Source of the DNA: Tomocerus qinae
Taxonomy: Eukaryota; Arthropoda; Collembola; Entomobryomorpha; Tomoceridae
Reading direction: 5' to 3'
DNA length: 64,000 bases
NCBI GenBank assembly: GCA_020055645.1
Contig: CM034550.1
Span: 17,621,001-17,685,000 of the forward strand
Shown: piece after piece, positions 24,301 through 39,200 of the stretch
How positions within the stretch are numbered: the stretch's first letter is position 1
Layout of the letters: every line of letters starts with the position of its first letter
Notes under the pieces: generated by a model
The model's input: the letters and a program-made list of their open reading frames with translations, nothing else
What the model was told of the DNA's origin: nothing
Databases searched by the model: none
Made by a program: the position numbers and the translations under genes

Positions 24301-27300
24301 GCAGCATTCTTGATATTTCACATTAAATCTTCATTTTAGAATCAGTTAGCCAAAAATGATCATTATTCATTAATTACATAACTTTACAATAAATACCCCT
24401 ACCTGAAGCCTTGCACGACCAATTTCTTATAACTCTGTCTGAAGTTGTAATTTTAATTGTATTAGACTTTTAGACCTAAGAGTTACCTAATGGCTATTCA
24501 ATAATGGTATTATTCTGAAAGTAGCAACAAAAAGGAAAGGAGCCAATTTGTAGCATGAATAACAGCAAAAGGGCACGACAGATTCTGTTTGTATTTCTCA
24601 GAGTAAATAATTTTATAAATGAGACACGATATGCAATAGCAGTGGAGTGGGGTAATAATAATAAGGAAACTGTTCTTTTAGATGAGTCTCCGTTCTGTAT
24701 GTATATTCTGAAAAGTTATAATAATATGTAGCTGAATAAGTGGTCGGATGTATTTGGAGTAGACGGAGGGAATTTCTGAGTCACTTGTTAGCTAAGGCAT
24801 AGGTAAAGGAGAACTCTTTCGTATGAATCTACGTGAATGGATACTTATTTGTAATTGTACATATCTATAGGAGGTTGGATTTCACAAAAGTCTTGCTTAT
24901 AAAGGTTAGTGTAGCATGGCTGAAGTGAATGTGATAGAAGATGTTGAGAGTGTACGTTACCTTGCGTTGGTTGTGTATCTCTCTGGCTCTGCTCCAGTCA
25001 CGAGGAAAATATACGATATACAAAAGAAGACATTTCCCCGACTTTCTCTCTCCACTATCTCTCTGCAGAGAATCTTTGTGTCCTATTTAATACACATCTA
25101 CATAGTCTCTCTTCATCACTCTGCTACTGTGTTTGATGTTCAGAATACTTTCTTGCGGCCGTTGGATGCAGAGGACAGTACTCCTTCAACAAACCTATGC
25201 ACTTATGTATATTAAACTAAGGTTAACTCTATAGAAAATATTTATATGTTTATATATCTGAGGTGTCTCCATCCATTTCTTCTCCGATGTAGTAATATCT
25301 ATCTACTAATAATATTGCATGCACACAGATAGAGATATACTCCATACTTTGATGCACCAGCCTGTATTATATCCAACATTCTCTCATACATACATTCTTA
25401 TGGAGCCAAACGCCATAGAAGGCTATAGTACTACCCCGATTTCCCCAGAGACCTGAGAATGGGACTAAATTCAGAATAAATCGTCTCCGAAAATTCACAT
25501 TTCTCCTGACGGCTCGCTCATGTGTATCTTGTCTACTGTAGATACTCATCGTGTACTTCACTCCAACCTTACTCTTACGATTGTCGAATTAACTAGATTC
25601 ACTACACAAATTGCCTATGCACAATGACAATATTTCTAAGATATAAAACTCTAATGCTTTGACAATTTAAAATCAGTCTTGCTCCAACTTCCATATTGCT
25701 AGCTTAAATAATGTCATTCGAGTTAGCTTACATGATTGAAGCATTCCTGTAGGATATCAATTGATGCGGGTAGATGCAAGTCCAAAGTTACTCACGACAT
25801 CACAATTTTCGACTGCAAACAATTTTGACTACGCAAATCTGCTATTGCCTGTCAAGAAGTGTCCAATAGTACTTTAAGGGGAAAGGAATGAAAATGTAAT
25901 GAATCAAATTCGGGTTAAGTAGTATTTTTACAAAGTAGAATTTCTTGAGAGTAGTAATAGTAGGAGGAAAATGGTGAATGTAAATAGTAGCTGTAAAATG
26001 TATGTAAGTGGTTTATTTTGATAGGATTGTAGATTTGTATAGGTAGAGTAAGTAGGCATGGATGGGTTGGCGTGGCTTGAAGAGTCATTGTATTATTTTG
26101 GAAGGTACATGGGAAAGGGTAAGTTGAAAAGGATATATGTGACCTGCCTGACGGTAATATCCCACAAGTAGGATCTTTCCTGTGCCTCATTTTTCCGGAG
26201 AAATGTCTATTACTTTCTCTTGAGTTTGGATCTAAGGCTTTAGTGTGTTTGTGAAGAAAGGAGTGTTTCCATTGGGTTGAGAGGTACGTTCTTTATTCTA
26301 CTTCACATTACATTAGATCGAGTTAACGTAGCGTTGCTTCTGCCCTTTGACTTCAAATGAACATATACAGTCACGTATATTTACTATGTAAAATTCAGGG
26401 GTGCAATTTGAGTGCATGAGCAAGTAGTGGACAGAAGTGGATGGAGTAAAATAGATCAAGAGGACAAGAATCGCAGGACGGATGTAATTCCGTCTTTCCA
26501 TTAGCACTCGGCAGGCGCAAGTATTTTTCCAAAGTGTCCATTAGTTAACAGAGTTGAGGTCCGTTTAATTTTCAATGGACAGAGATAGGTGATCATGTAA
26601 TATTTAGCTAGGGATTTGAATCTATAGGAGCTGAGCTGTATTGATATTACTTATTGCTCTCCGGGTGTTAGAGGAAGAAGAAGAAAATCATAGAAATCCG
26701 AATTCAGTTGAGCTGGGAAGTACTAGAGGAGAATGGGAGTCGAGGAATGAAATCCTTTGAGATCGTCAGACGAAAGTGAACTGACGGAGAAGAATAAGCG
26801 GAGAAAAGGGTTAACTCTAAGAGTTTATGCTTATAGAGCTAAAGATAGAGAAGAGATGGAAAGCCATCAGCAAAATTAGTCTCAGGAGCCTTAGGGTGTC
26901 CGCATGCTTGATGTTTCGGTTTGGTTAAGTTTCCTTCATCCCATTCTTCTCTTTCCTCCATTCACTCCATTTTCTATATCCACTTTACCTCACAGGACAC
27001 ACTTATACACTAGAATACTCCAAATACACCTCCCAAACTGTAGTATAACTTATAAATAGCAAATTCATCTTATATCAATATTTGCAACTCTATAGGAGTA
27101 GGTATATAGTGTCTGGAATACAAAGAGATATCTACGTTGGATGTCCCGTTCTGATTTCCAATCCGGGATCCCAATTCGGAGCGGTGCAGAGTAATTCTGA
27201 GGAGCCGAGATAATGTTCTATGCCAAACAAGTACCTAAAATGCTATAGAAATAGACAAGCATATACTAGATTGGACATATTAGATTGCATTCTTGTCCTT

Positions 27301-29940
27301 TGCTTTGGTTTTGTCTCCGTGTATACTATCCAAGGGTATTGTGCTCCATTTTCGTTTCATCCTATTATTCTGTAATGTACTTTGTTGTGTACACTGCAGT
27401 TTCCCCGTTAGAAAAAAGAAATGGGGCTGTATTACGAAATTAGGAAGGAATGAGTGGCTCTACTTTATCTCTTTGCATTGGTAGAGATAGAGAGAAGACG
27501 ACAGTTCATTCTTGGCTCTTGCAATGTGCTAGCTGTGGTCTCTTTCCCCATCCTTCCCATGGATTAAGATAAGTTGATCCAATTTTAAACTTGTATACAA
27601 GATCTATGTGTTTCCATTAACGTTCAAGTTGGATTTGTTCTTGTGGATAGGTCAGGTTAGACTTCCATCTCAACAAATATTATGCACTTACCCTGAGAGA
27701 GACAAATAATTCACTGTCTCCGTCTTCTCCTCAATTTTACTAGGATTGTTGAGATATACAAACAGAATATATATCAATGCTAACCCATTCCCACAGCTTT
27801 AGCGAAACATGATAATGATATTGATTGAATGCCCGTCTATTGCACTCCACATCAGACTAGAGAGAGAACTACTCACTAGGAATGAACGACTTACTTCTCG
27901 CTTCGATTAACATTTATTTGGTATTCCATACCACATTGTTCTCCTTTATTTATTTCTCACATTCGATTGCAATTCATCGCACAAATCTAAAACAGTGCTA
28001 TATATATACCAACCTAACTATAACTTACTTCTACTTCACTTTATTATACACACATCTTAACCAATCAAAGCTGTTCGTATTACAATTTTTTAACATACAG
28101 TGCTAACGAGTAACAGATACTTTATTATAGGATATACATACATGATTACTTCCTTAGGTCTTACTATAAGTAAATTAGTTGCAGTGCTATAGTACATTTA
28201 AATAACCTATGTATTTTAATACTTTGGTATCTTCAGTATTCTAAAGTATGATTTGATTAGCAACACACCGTAAAAATTAGCAGCACTATCAGCTTTGTCC
28301 TTACTACTATAATATAGCTTACACAAGTAGTCCTTATGCATTTCTAATGCGTAACAATAATACTGACTATATATAACATTGCATTACCTTGTGTAGTGTT
28401 GTGTCAGTGTATGTGCCACCATAGCAGATAATTCACGGAAGATATCTATATAACTTACAAAGCTATTTTATTCAACTAACACTTACTATACTACTGTAGT
28501 TATCATTCTCATATCTCGTCTCCCATAAGAAAGAGTTCTCTTAGTGTACGCAATTATATTTAGTATAATAGAACACTTGCTTAATTCTCTCTATTATAAT
28601 TGATATCAGTATCACACACCAAATACTTATATAGATATGTGTTAAGATTACACTTACTGCATTAAATATATCTAAACTACAAACAATTACATCCTATACT
28701 TCAGTTTACACATTTAATTAGAGTAACAACATTTCTTTTCGGATAAGATAACTAACAAATGCAGGTTATTATTTTTAAATTAAGAATCTTTTGTTTTTTT
28801 GCAAAACCAATTTAAATTCTTGTATTCTAATAATTGTCAGGTTAAGGATTTTTATAAATTACATACCAAAAAAAATTAATCAATGCAAGAATTTTTAAAT
28901 TAATCTGTGGTGTTATGAAGTAAAAGTTTTTAACATTGCGTCTTAGTAGTACGAAGATTAAGTAACTCGGAACAAGGTGAATATTAGTCTAGCACAAAAT
29001 TTCCTTAAGGATAGGTAGACAGATGAGATAGAGAAAGTATGAAAGTTGGGAGAGTTTGTGCCTAGAGGGTATTGAGATGAGAGGGCAATGGATGAGACAA
29101 AAGCTTGACATGATAACATGACAGATTGCTTAAGACATTTAGCTCGAGGATATAAGGGTAGTATGAAGATTAGCACTCTCCTTATACTTAGAAAAAGATT
29201 TTTACTCACAATAAAAACTCATCACAGTTTGGTTCACAGTATCACAGTTGCACGGAAATAAAAGTACAGGGGACAGATATAGACAAGTACAGTACGACGA
29301 CACTTTCTGATGGATATTCTAACACACACGTAATCCCTACTTACAACGAACAACTTACACGAATACGCAAGTATAACAATTTATTACATAGAGATAAGTA
29401 GGTATAGTTATGGATAAGTACTTTTAAGAGTACAGGACAAGATATGCTGATATAGGTAAAAAGGTGTATAGAGGCAGACAGTATTATATAGTTTCGTGTG
29501 TGAAATTAATGAATCCCTAGTTAGATCCTAATGAATCAATTGAATCATTAACATCATGTGATACTCCGTGTATAATATGTGGCTATAAGTACAGTAAATG
29601 ATTTTGGGTGTGGTTAATTTCCCCTGAAGTAGAAACGCCTATCTGTATCGATGCACTAGCCTTCTCTGTACAAGTATACTTAAGTCAATTAATGCTAGTT
29701 CAATAGTAAAACGGAAAATTGCATCATAAAAATAACATTTTAAAATGTCCCTTGGATAAATGTACATTAAAGCTGTAAGGATACATCCATGTGCTCACTA
29801 GTAACTCTTAAATACTTAATATATAGCGTTCTTAACCGAATTTCCTTTTTACATGACATTACCTCCAAGTTCCGACTTACAACCTCTGACCTCCGGCGGA
29901 CTTCCGTTTCCGTAGATATAGTAAAGATATAGACAACCAT
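21350..29940. other. Long gene-less stretch downstream of the minus-strand gene
   Basis: I found no convincing exon on either strand. The longest ATG-started frame (24916-25215, plus, 99 codons) has no recognisable domain or splice context. No inverted-repeat element was seen. The stretch ends at the 3' side of the gene at 30119. Confidence 0.4.
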
Positions 29941-29946
29941 TTTATT
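29941..29946 (-). terminator. Candidate polyadenylation signal AATAAA
   Basis: AATAAA on the minus strand about 173 bases past the TAA of the cysteine-rich surface-protein gene. It is the nearest canonical signal I see, but the hexamer is common in AT-rich DNA. Confidence 0.35.
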
Positions 29947-30118
29947 TGACGTCATCTAACGATACGTTATCTAACCATAGTAGTAGATACTTGCTATTAT
30001 TCTGCATATAAAACGTCCCATGTCCTTGGCGAAGTAGATAAAATTAGTGTAGTAGAATTAACCCTATTCTGATGATTGTATGAATATGGCAATTTTATAA
30101 GTTGCTGATTGCATTTCC

Positions 30119-30258
30119 TTAAAACAGTCTTGGTGAATGATGAAGAGAGTTGAGTGGGCTAAGAGATAGAGCGAGGAGTATCAAAGGCAAAGTGAGCACA
30201 AGGGCTGGCTTTGGATATGGTGATGTCTGTGGCGTCGCACTGATGTCGTCACACCGCC
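30119..30258 (-). CDS. Last exon of surface-protein gene: hydrophobic C-terminal tail
   Basis: 140 bases, 46 codons including TAA after the split Gly. Reads RCDDISATPQTSPYPKP and then ALVLTLPLILLALSLSP, with a short polar end. A hydrophobic run close to the stop without a charged cytoplasmic tail fits a GPI-anchor signal; a single-pass membrane tail is the alternative. Acceptor GGATTTCAG; phase fits (G|GG). Confidence 0.75.
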
Positions 30259-33200
30259 CTGAAATCCATAAACACTCGTCAGAATGAAAAGTGACATAAA
30301 ATCCCAAATTTTCCTATTACTCTTAACAGAAGGATGCAGTAAAAGAAAGACTCTCGCCTGGAGAGTCACTACACATTTCCTTATAATTCTTCTATATAAA
30401 TCCCCGATGGAAAGTGGAGCACGGGAGACTGTAGTGTCATAGACACGGAAATATTACGTGGAATTTATTATCTGAAAAAGTATTACAAGTATGAATGACG
30501 AATGAAGACATGCATGAAGTGGGTATAGAAAGTTTCTGCTAAGACAGCTGGAATTTATAGTGCTAAGGATTTTATAGTGCCAGGATATAATATGCCCTTT
30601 GAATCAGATGATGATTTGACTTGGCTTCAGTTGGCTGTCTGAATGAATAATCAAAATAATCATAAAAAGAAATTAGAGGAGACAGGACGAGGACAGGGGA
30701 GGAAGAGGAGGGAAAGGTTGAAAAGAAGACTTACCATGGCTGGTGACATTGAAAGCCAAATGTCCTTCAACGCCAGGAGCCACATCGCGTCGACATGAGT
30801 CTGCTATACTTGAAAAGTGAAGGATTCTTTTGTAATCGGATTCAGCGTCTTCGGGGCTGTCATTGTCGAGCAAGGCAGGACTTGTGTCTTCATCAGATGG
30901 ATTAGAGTTCCCGTTTGAATTCGAAGAGGATGACAATCGAAGCTGCTTCGTCTTCAAACGTCCTTTCAATTTATTTGGTTCCAGGGGCTCCAACGTCTCT
31001 CGGAACACAAAGCAATATCTTCGGGCTCCTGTTGAAGCTATTGACAGCGGTGTTGTTATTAAATAGCTTACACCCTGCTCTTCCCACCACCCGTGACACG
31101 AGTACTCTGCATACACACACAAAACCATCTTACACACTCAAAAATACAATGTATACATCAAAACCAGACCGGAAAACTATTTTATACAAATACGATACAC
31201 TCGCAAGACCCAAATCTACAAAATAACATCTCTATGCTCCAAAATTTACTCCATTTTATTTGCCTTTTGACAAACTGTCAAAAACGGGATGCGAAAAGTC
31301 AGTCTATTTTGAAGTACAATATACTGGAGTTTTAAATACAAAAAATAACGCATTATATTTTAGTATAATTCATTGGACGTTTATAGAAATAATCCTGGAA
31401 TAAAAGAATAGATAGATAGCATTATGTAGATACTATTGGTGAGGAATTTCCATGATTAAAAATAAGTAAATATGCATTTAATAAGTAATGTTGGTAGTGT
31501 TTGAGCTTTTGTAGAAGGGAAAACTGACTGACCAGAAAGCACATCTCTGGAGGAGCAGTCGGATCGAAACTGTAGCGTATCAAGACTAGTGCATCCGACG
31601 CGAAGAGTAGTGAATCCCTCGGTGCTGCATTCATTCGTAACTTTGCGTCCGTCTTTTGCTAAGCCGGTGACAGCAAAACGACCAAGATTTGGACATTGTC
31701 TCGACTCGGGTGTGCTCGCTGAAGGATTCCCATCAAGATGAAAACAGAAAAGGAAATTCACTTTAGGCGGGGAGAAAACGAGAATTTGTAGTGGAGATAA
31801 TAGTTAGAGATACAATATTCATGTATACATACACACGTACGCAAAATAAGACAAGAGATAGATGTAGTGCATGGCCAAGATAATGTAGGGCAAAAGGTAC
31901 GGACACTCGTAGCTCCTAGCAAATGAAATAAAGAAGAGATGGAAACCACACAGAGAGATACAGAGAAAAGTTTTCCTTCTCTGTGGAACCATAACCTACA
32001 AAGCATCATTCTACATTCGAATGATACATTGGGATGCTGCAGTTGCAATTCGTTTGAAAACATACTCTAACGTTTGCACACAGAGCATCGTCAACAGTCA
32101 GTTTTGCAATATAAAACAGAATTGGACAAGAGAGAGTAAAACTAGTACGTACGCATTAGTGTTCCATCACAAAGCATACATGTACATATAAAGGACACTG
32201 CAGAATTTGTGGGCCAACTGCTAGATAGTCAGTGCAGTCCAAAGTGTAACTCTTCCCTATCTTAAGTAAGTAATGCCTTAAGAAGGGAAAGAAAAGAAAG
32301 AATTTTCTCTGCAGTGCTTACTCCTCTAAAACAGAACTTATGTACTTAAGCTCCTATGTTGTCCTATTAGAATATCCCTTCCTCTATATACCATACTGCG
32401 TATACTACATACATACGTTAAGTATCGGGCTCTTCTCATCTGTCCTTCCCCACTCCAAAACTACTAACACACATTTCTATTCAACTTTTCTCTCAAAGAA
32501 TCCAAACAGACCTAAAGCTTCAATTTTCTTCTGCTATAGAAATTCTTAACTATATATACACAATCCACTTCCAAACTTTCTCTCGTGTGATATTTTTCAG
32601 TCAGTTTTGTTTCTGTTCTACTATTTCACTCCTCCTTGTCATATTCTATATTGCTAGATCTGAATATGATGGGAACTCTACAGCAAAAATCACTTTCCGA
32701 CACATCTATCCAATTTTTGGTTTCCGACTCAAGAATCACGTTGAGAATATGCTTCCTTATGCTTATTTACTGCTTCTTAGCAATGCTATTCTATAGCTAT
32801 ATTATTCTTAGTGCCAAAACATATTTGCAACCCACGTCAAGATTGCAAGATGAGATATATTAAATACTGACTACGTCAATATGTATCATAGCATTGTATA
32901 AATTCTTGCAAAAAAATTATTTTGGGGTTTATTGATACACATGATAAAAATGCTGTTCAAGGCAATAGGTAAATATTTTAGAAAAAGTAATTAACAGTCG
33001 TATTTGTTAGTAACAAAAAACGAAATAGCACATTTAACATAACTAGTCTTATAAACTAGTAATCTAAAGAACTTATTTACAAGACTAAAATCAATGATCC
33101 TAAAATAATGAATGGTAAAACTCCAATAAAGCTAAAGTAACTTGACATTTGCTTCTAAAAGACGATAGTATTAATAAATGCTTGTCTTAATGCTGTACAT

Positions 33201-36200
33201 GTGTATAAATGTGTAATACATGATATGGGACGTAACATTATTGATTTGACAAGGTGTAAGGATTGTACTAATTAAAATTCAAGTCCCGAAAAGGCGACAA
33301 TTAACTTCACAAACATGAAAAGGAAATGAAATGAACTTACAAACAAGAGTGACGTAAGGCAGGAGACTTTGGTTGAAATATGAAATGTGGCAGGCGTCAT
33401 CTGCCCGACGAGCCATTGTGCCTGCAATTACAAACATTATTAATTATTTGCCAACATTCCATGAACTAGCAACACTCTTAGCATACAAGGCTGCTATTTT
33501 GTACGTTGAACGAGCACAAGGCGTTTTATATGAGCCTACATCAATATTCTAGATTCTAAATTCCGTTTAGCATGCAATTTGACCATTGCCTTGCTAAACC
33601 GTGTTAAAATTGTAGTAGCAATATAGTTGTAAGTAGTATGCAAATGCACACTATTATCATTTGATTGTAATGGTGCGCTGGCTGTCAGAGCGTTGAAATG
33701 GTGATGCGATGACATTTAGCATGCTTACAACAACTTTCCCCATATAATTATCGCAATATTACACTATTATTATAGGGTAAGTAACCGCAATAAACATTAA
33801 TGCATAATGAGATCATCGACATTAGTACCCTGTACCTACGTACATAATCTACTAACCTACTAAAAAATATTCGTTACACTTGCAACTTCATTATTTAACA
33901 TTTCAAAGCCACAAATTTTATTTTACAAAAATAATTTTTTGACCATTATCAAATTAGTTTAGATTTAGTTAGTATTCTATATTTTCTATGTTACAAAATT
34001 GTCATTAAATAAAAGTTGAATTTGTTCTCACCCATTTGCATTTCCACAATATGTCCATCACGACGATAAATGGATGTGCATATAAATCCGTTTTTGCTGA
34101 AAGGAAAGATTAAGTTGAAATGAGTAAACACATAGAAATATGTATAATGAAGATATATTAATGTGGGTAGATGTAGATATGTAGTAATGTACCTACAAGA
34201 TGGAAAAGTAATTATAGTTCTCTTCCGTGTTTATAATTTGTAAGTTATTAGAGACAGAGGGGATAATGGTTTGTGACTGGGAATGTCATGTGGTTGGGAC
34301 TGGCTGGCATGAGTTGCTATAAGGTAAATGAACAATAGGACTCTAATCATGAATAAAGAGTAGACTAACCCAAAATGATAGTTACTACGAGGGTGGAAAT
34401 AATGCATAGGAGTTTATGTATAGTTAAAGGGTACAGTTAAGTACAGAGTAGGATTCTACACTTAATAAATCATTAACCATTATTACATTTGATAGTGTAA
34501 GAAATAGAGTCTGATCTCATCTTGACTGGACTTTCTAAATGGTTTCTTTCAAGGCAGTCGAAACGAGAATCTTGGCCATTTGTTTTCATTAAGGCCTTTC
34601 AAAACGACAACAAATTTCGGCAGAAGATATGAAATAAATGAGTTCCCTCGTCTCTATTGTGTTGGGGAATATTTCATATATATTTCCGGTTATAGGCTAT
34701 ATGGTATGATATAAGATACATGCTATGTATAGCTATATCAGAATGGAAATGTCCAATGGTAATGTGATGTGAAATATTATTATTAGTCAAAGAAGTAATG
34801 GTTAGTGCTTTGCAGTGGTCTGGTCCTATGGTCTCGTGTTATGTTATCTTCCAGTTTGTTTCAGACTTCTCTTACCATCCAATCAAAGCAAAGACCATAA
34901 GCCAAGCCACGATAAAGAGAACTGTCTCTAAGTAGTAACTATAACTAAAGTATATGCTGCATAAGTAGCCAAGGAAAGTAATACCTAATTAATGGTTGCG
35001 GCTTTCTTTGACAATAGAAGCGAGTTGAGCAGTTTCATAGAGAATAGACTTAAGCTGACGCCAACTTTATATCTCCATAGATAAAGTGTATACCTTTAGA
35101 GTTTTGTGGTCTATAGAGAGACCTGCATTTAATGCTTATGAATTCTAATGGAAACTAAACTAACAATGAGCATAAGTTAAGCATTTTGTCTCCAGTCAAC
35201 TAATGTAAAGCTCGTCTAAGCCTTTAGTCAAGAGGGAAGCCAGGGAAATACAACAAAACCTAATGCTCTCTCCTACATACAACTAAACTCTCCCAAAAGC
35301 CAAGTGTTCTCAAGCTAAAGTTTATGAATCTCACTTGTTCTTTCATCCCTTTCCATTACGTACATTAGCTAGTTGCCTGTTGTGTTGTGTTAATGATCTT
35401 TAAGTGGAAAGGCATATGTAAACGTCAACTCTAAACACTACCCCACTTTTATCCTACTAGTCAGTGATACTTATTAATTACTCTTCCCACTCCGTTCTTT
35501 ATCTTATGTACCTACACACTTCTTAATGGATTAGATACAGATTACTTTTACACTCATTCACTCTACATCTCCCTGTCTCTCCACTATCTAAGATATCAAC
35601 TGCCCATTCTTCTTACCAACACTTCTATTACAACAACGTACTAATACGAATAAATAAAATGACGAAATATGATGAACTGTACTTTATAAAACATAAAATT
35701 AACATAAAATTTTTTAGGAATTGCAAAACTATCATTATCTCTAATTATCATTTCATATTAATGACCAACAAATAAATTCCTACTTGTATAATAATTCATT
35801 TTAGAGGTTTAATAGATATAAATGTAACCTTTTGCATGTACTATTGCCAATACAATTGTAAAATATAGCATACAAAGCTCTGAGTGTAAGTGTATCTCCT
35901 TAAAGTAGGTTAGTTCTGGTAGACAGTGAGAATTGAATGGCATAATTGTAATTATAACTGTAATTTGATGTAGAGTTGTGACTTGTGAGTATTTGTGCTT
36001 AGAGTTTAACGGATGATTTCTAGGGGAGATAGGCATTTGGGTGTTGTAGTGGTGGAAGGGAACTGTACCATTCGGAAGTGGTGTGAAGAATGAGCATGAC
36101 TTTGTCCAAAGTGGGATTCTCTTGGATTTGTGAGCAGATAGCAGTCATGGTGAGCGTGTTGGGCGAGCTGCCAGCCAAATCCGAGGAATTGCTTACACGA

Positions 36201-39200
36201 AGGCTACTTGTCTCGAAAACAAATGTTGAGCGCTGATCTAGCGTATGCCATTGGGCGTGAATTTGGAGCCACGATGGGAATTGACACGGCTTTGGTGTTG
36301 GTGCTGCACAATCACAAAAATACATACCAATTAAAACTATATTTACACTCTATTATTTCATCGCACTCTATCCTGAGTTATTACCTTTTCTTAATCACTA
36401 ATTACCAGTTTTAGAAATAATTAATCTTTAAACCATTATGTCAGATCATTAAAAGCTTATTGTCTCATGAGTTATGAAGTCGTAACTCGTAGTATATTAT
36501 AATATCATCAATTTAATTTAACATTTCATACCTTTCTTAAGTAACATCGTTCTGCTGCCTTCAAAAGGACTTAATCCGTTACAGGTCGCATCTCCAGATT
36601 GTGCGACACGAAATAGAAAATCCGTAGTATTAGCAAAACTCTGTGGGCCCCCTTGAGGATACATATTTTTCTTACTCTTCTCGAAAACGAAACACCGAAA
36701 ACGCTCTTCGTAAGATGAATGATGTCGGTATTGAATAAGCCCTAGTAGATACCTTGAAGAACCTTCCTTCCAAGTGGCTAAGCACTGCAACTCCTCCACT
36801 GTACGCCAAATCACAATGGAAAATCGCATTGAGTGTTTTCATTATTTCTTAGAAAACATAAAAATATATTACAATCTAATATCCCATGATAGTCAAGTAA
36901 AATTACTTCATACTGTCCTTTGGATTCAATGTAAGAATTTTCCTAATAATAATCGACAAAATTCAGATTCAGTCAAGCATTTATTTTAAACCTGTACACA
37001 TAATTTAATCTCAAATACAGTAACCAACGCCAAAATTGTCGACCTACATAAGATTTTAATTATTAAAAATCGGAATTTGAATATTGTCTCAAAGGGCACT
37101 AAAACTTGCTAATCCTTATCAAAAGCCAAATTCAACTCAGTAGTGTGAGCTACCTAAATACTCACTGTGCATCTCTTTTTGGTGTTCCTTTTTTGAGGAA
37201 GTTTGAAATGCAATTTGAATGAAGTGAAATGAAGTTTGATCGGGATTGGGCGAAAGAATTTGCAATCAACAATACAATTGACAATCAGATTTGGATTTAG
37301 TGTGGCAATAAAGAGGGAAGGAAGTAAAGTTAAAGTAATAAAGAAAAAAAGTGAGGCAAAGCAGAAATTGCGTGGAATTGGCTAAACAAAGTAGAAATAG
37401 GGTAAGTAAAGTAAATAAAGTTTGCGAAAAACAGTACGTGAAAAAGGTGAGATTTTCTCCGTGAGAAACAAAGAGTAAAAATAAAGCTTAACTACAGATA
37501 CACTAGTAGTATGTGTTCTATCATTCCATCATATAGACATAAGCATACAATGTAGAAATGCAGTTACGTAGTTATTCTATTCTTTCTTCCCATTGACTAA
37601 ACGAGAAGAGTATCGCAAAAGAGAAAAGAGCAGAGAAGAATAGAAATCTAATGCAGTAGTATCTCAGACAAAAAAAAGTTATCTATAGATATTATATATG
37701 TAGATGGTTCGGTTGCCTAACTCAAGTTGACTGGAGTATAGTTATTGTACAAAAGAAGATAGTAGGGCAGACCAGGTACATAAGCTACACATACAGAATA
37801 GGCAGAGATAGTAAAGAGCAAAGGAGAAAAATAAATTCGCATAAATATTCACGAAAAGGAAGAAAAGAAAATTTCCCAGTGGATTCCTCCCGTAGGAATT
37901 CCCACAGGAAGAATACAACCGCATTTTTATTTTTCATCCCGCACCCCCACAAAAATATGAAAAGTCTTAAATTGGAAGAGTAAATTTGCATTTCATTTCT
38001 CCATCTCTTATACTAGTGTTACTTATAGCAATTTCGAAGCGCTACAGAAATATTGAATGTACAAAAGTAGAAGGAGACGAAAAAAAAACTGGATAGACAC
38101 TATTAGCATTCGTCTCTTTTCACCATATGTACGTGTGAGATATAGATTTAAGTTTATCTGTCTTTTCATCTCCCTAGTGCTAACTAAACTAAAAACTCCC
38201 ATAGTACAAAAGTACACAAGTGCAAATTTTTTATGTTTTCCTAACGTGGGCCTTAACTATACTATCCTATCACACTTCTTTTACTGTAGGTAAAATCCAA
38301 TCGAATCCAAAGCGATTCTTTTCTCCCACCAAGATAAACTAGGCACGGATATAATATGTCATAAATATAAAAACACATCTATACAGTATATATCTATATA
38401 CTGTATTGACGTTGGGGTTTGTTTCCTTCCATTTAGATAGCTTTTCTCTTTACGATAGTCCGTTTGCTTCGTTTTGAGCCTGGGAAACTGGAATAGACTC
38501 TCTCGGAGAGTGAGGAAGTGAAGTGACATGCCACTACGAATCAAAATTCGTGCCAGGGCCTACCATCCGCACCAATCCATCCATCCATTGAAAGAAACTC
38601 AAGATAACCAAAGATAAGATGAGATTAGCAGGGCGGAAAGACATTTGCACAGACCAGTGCTCAGCGGCTGATTGCATGTTCTCTGTCTTTACTTTACGCA
38701 CACAAGAAGAATAAAGAGAAAGCTACATGGACATTTCTCCACCAAAGATATGTAAGAAAAGACATCACATAATATACCTTTATATATTTAGATATCTGCT
38801 TAGACCCTCGCACAGTCAACATAATGGAGTTCATCATTTTCTACATATACGGTATAAGTAGCTATATGTTTATCTCCTTCATGTAGATACTACATAAAGG
38901 TAATTCCTCAACACTAAAAGAGACTCAAAGAACGTAAAGACAGAGAGAAATGAAATGAGGCGGCACTCGCCACCAATTTTCTTTCCTTACCACCACTCCA
39001 ATTCAAACCCATCAAAATGATGAATAAGAAGGTGCAAACTAACTTACTTGGAAAATACTAATTTAATATGGACTGTAATATCCCATTACTTCATCTATTA
39101 TGCTAACAAATCAAAAATGGACTCCACAATTTCACAAGCTGAAAACGAAAAGGGGGAAATTAGCACAATGAAATGCTACAATGTAATTCAGATCCTGTCA

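Noticed and set aside
24916-25215. 99-codon ATG-started plus-strand frame (MAEVNVIEDV...)
   Set aside because: Low-information sequence with no recognisable domain, no splice partner and no conserved motif.
26100-26190. Minus-strand segment reading RKDPTCGILPSGR before a GTCACA
   Set aside because: No pyrimidine tract before it and a poor donor; the surface-protein gene already ends at 30119.
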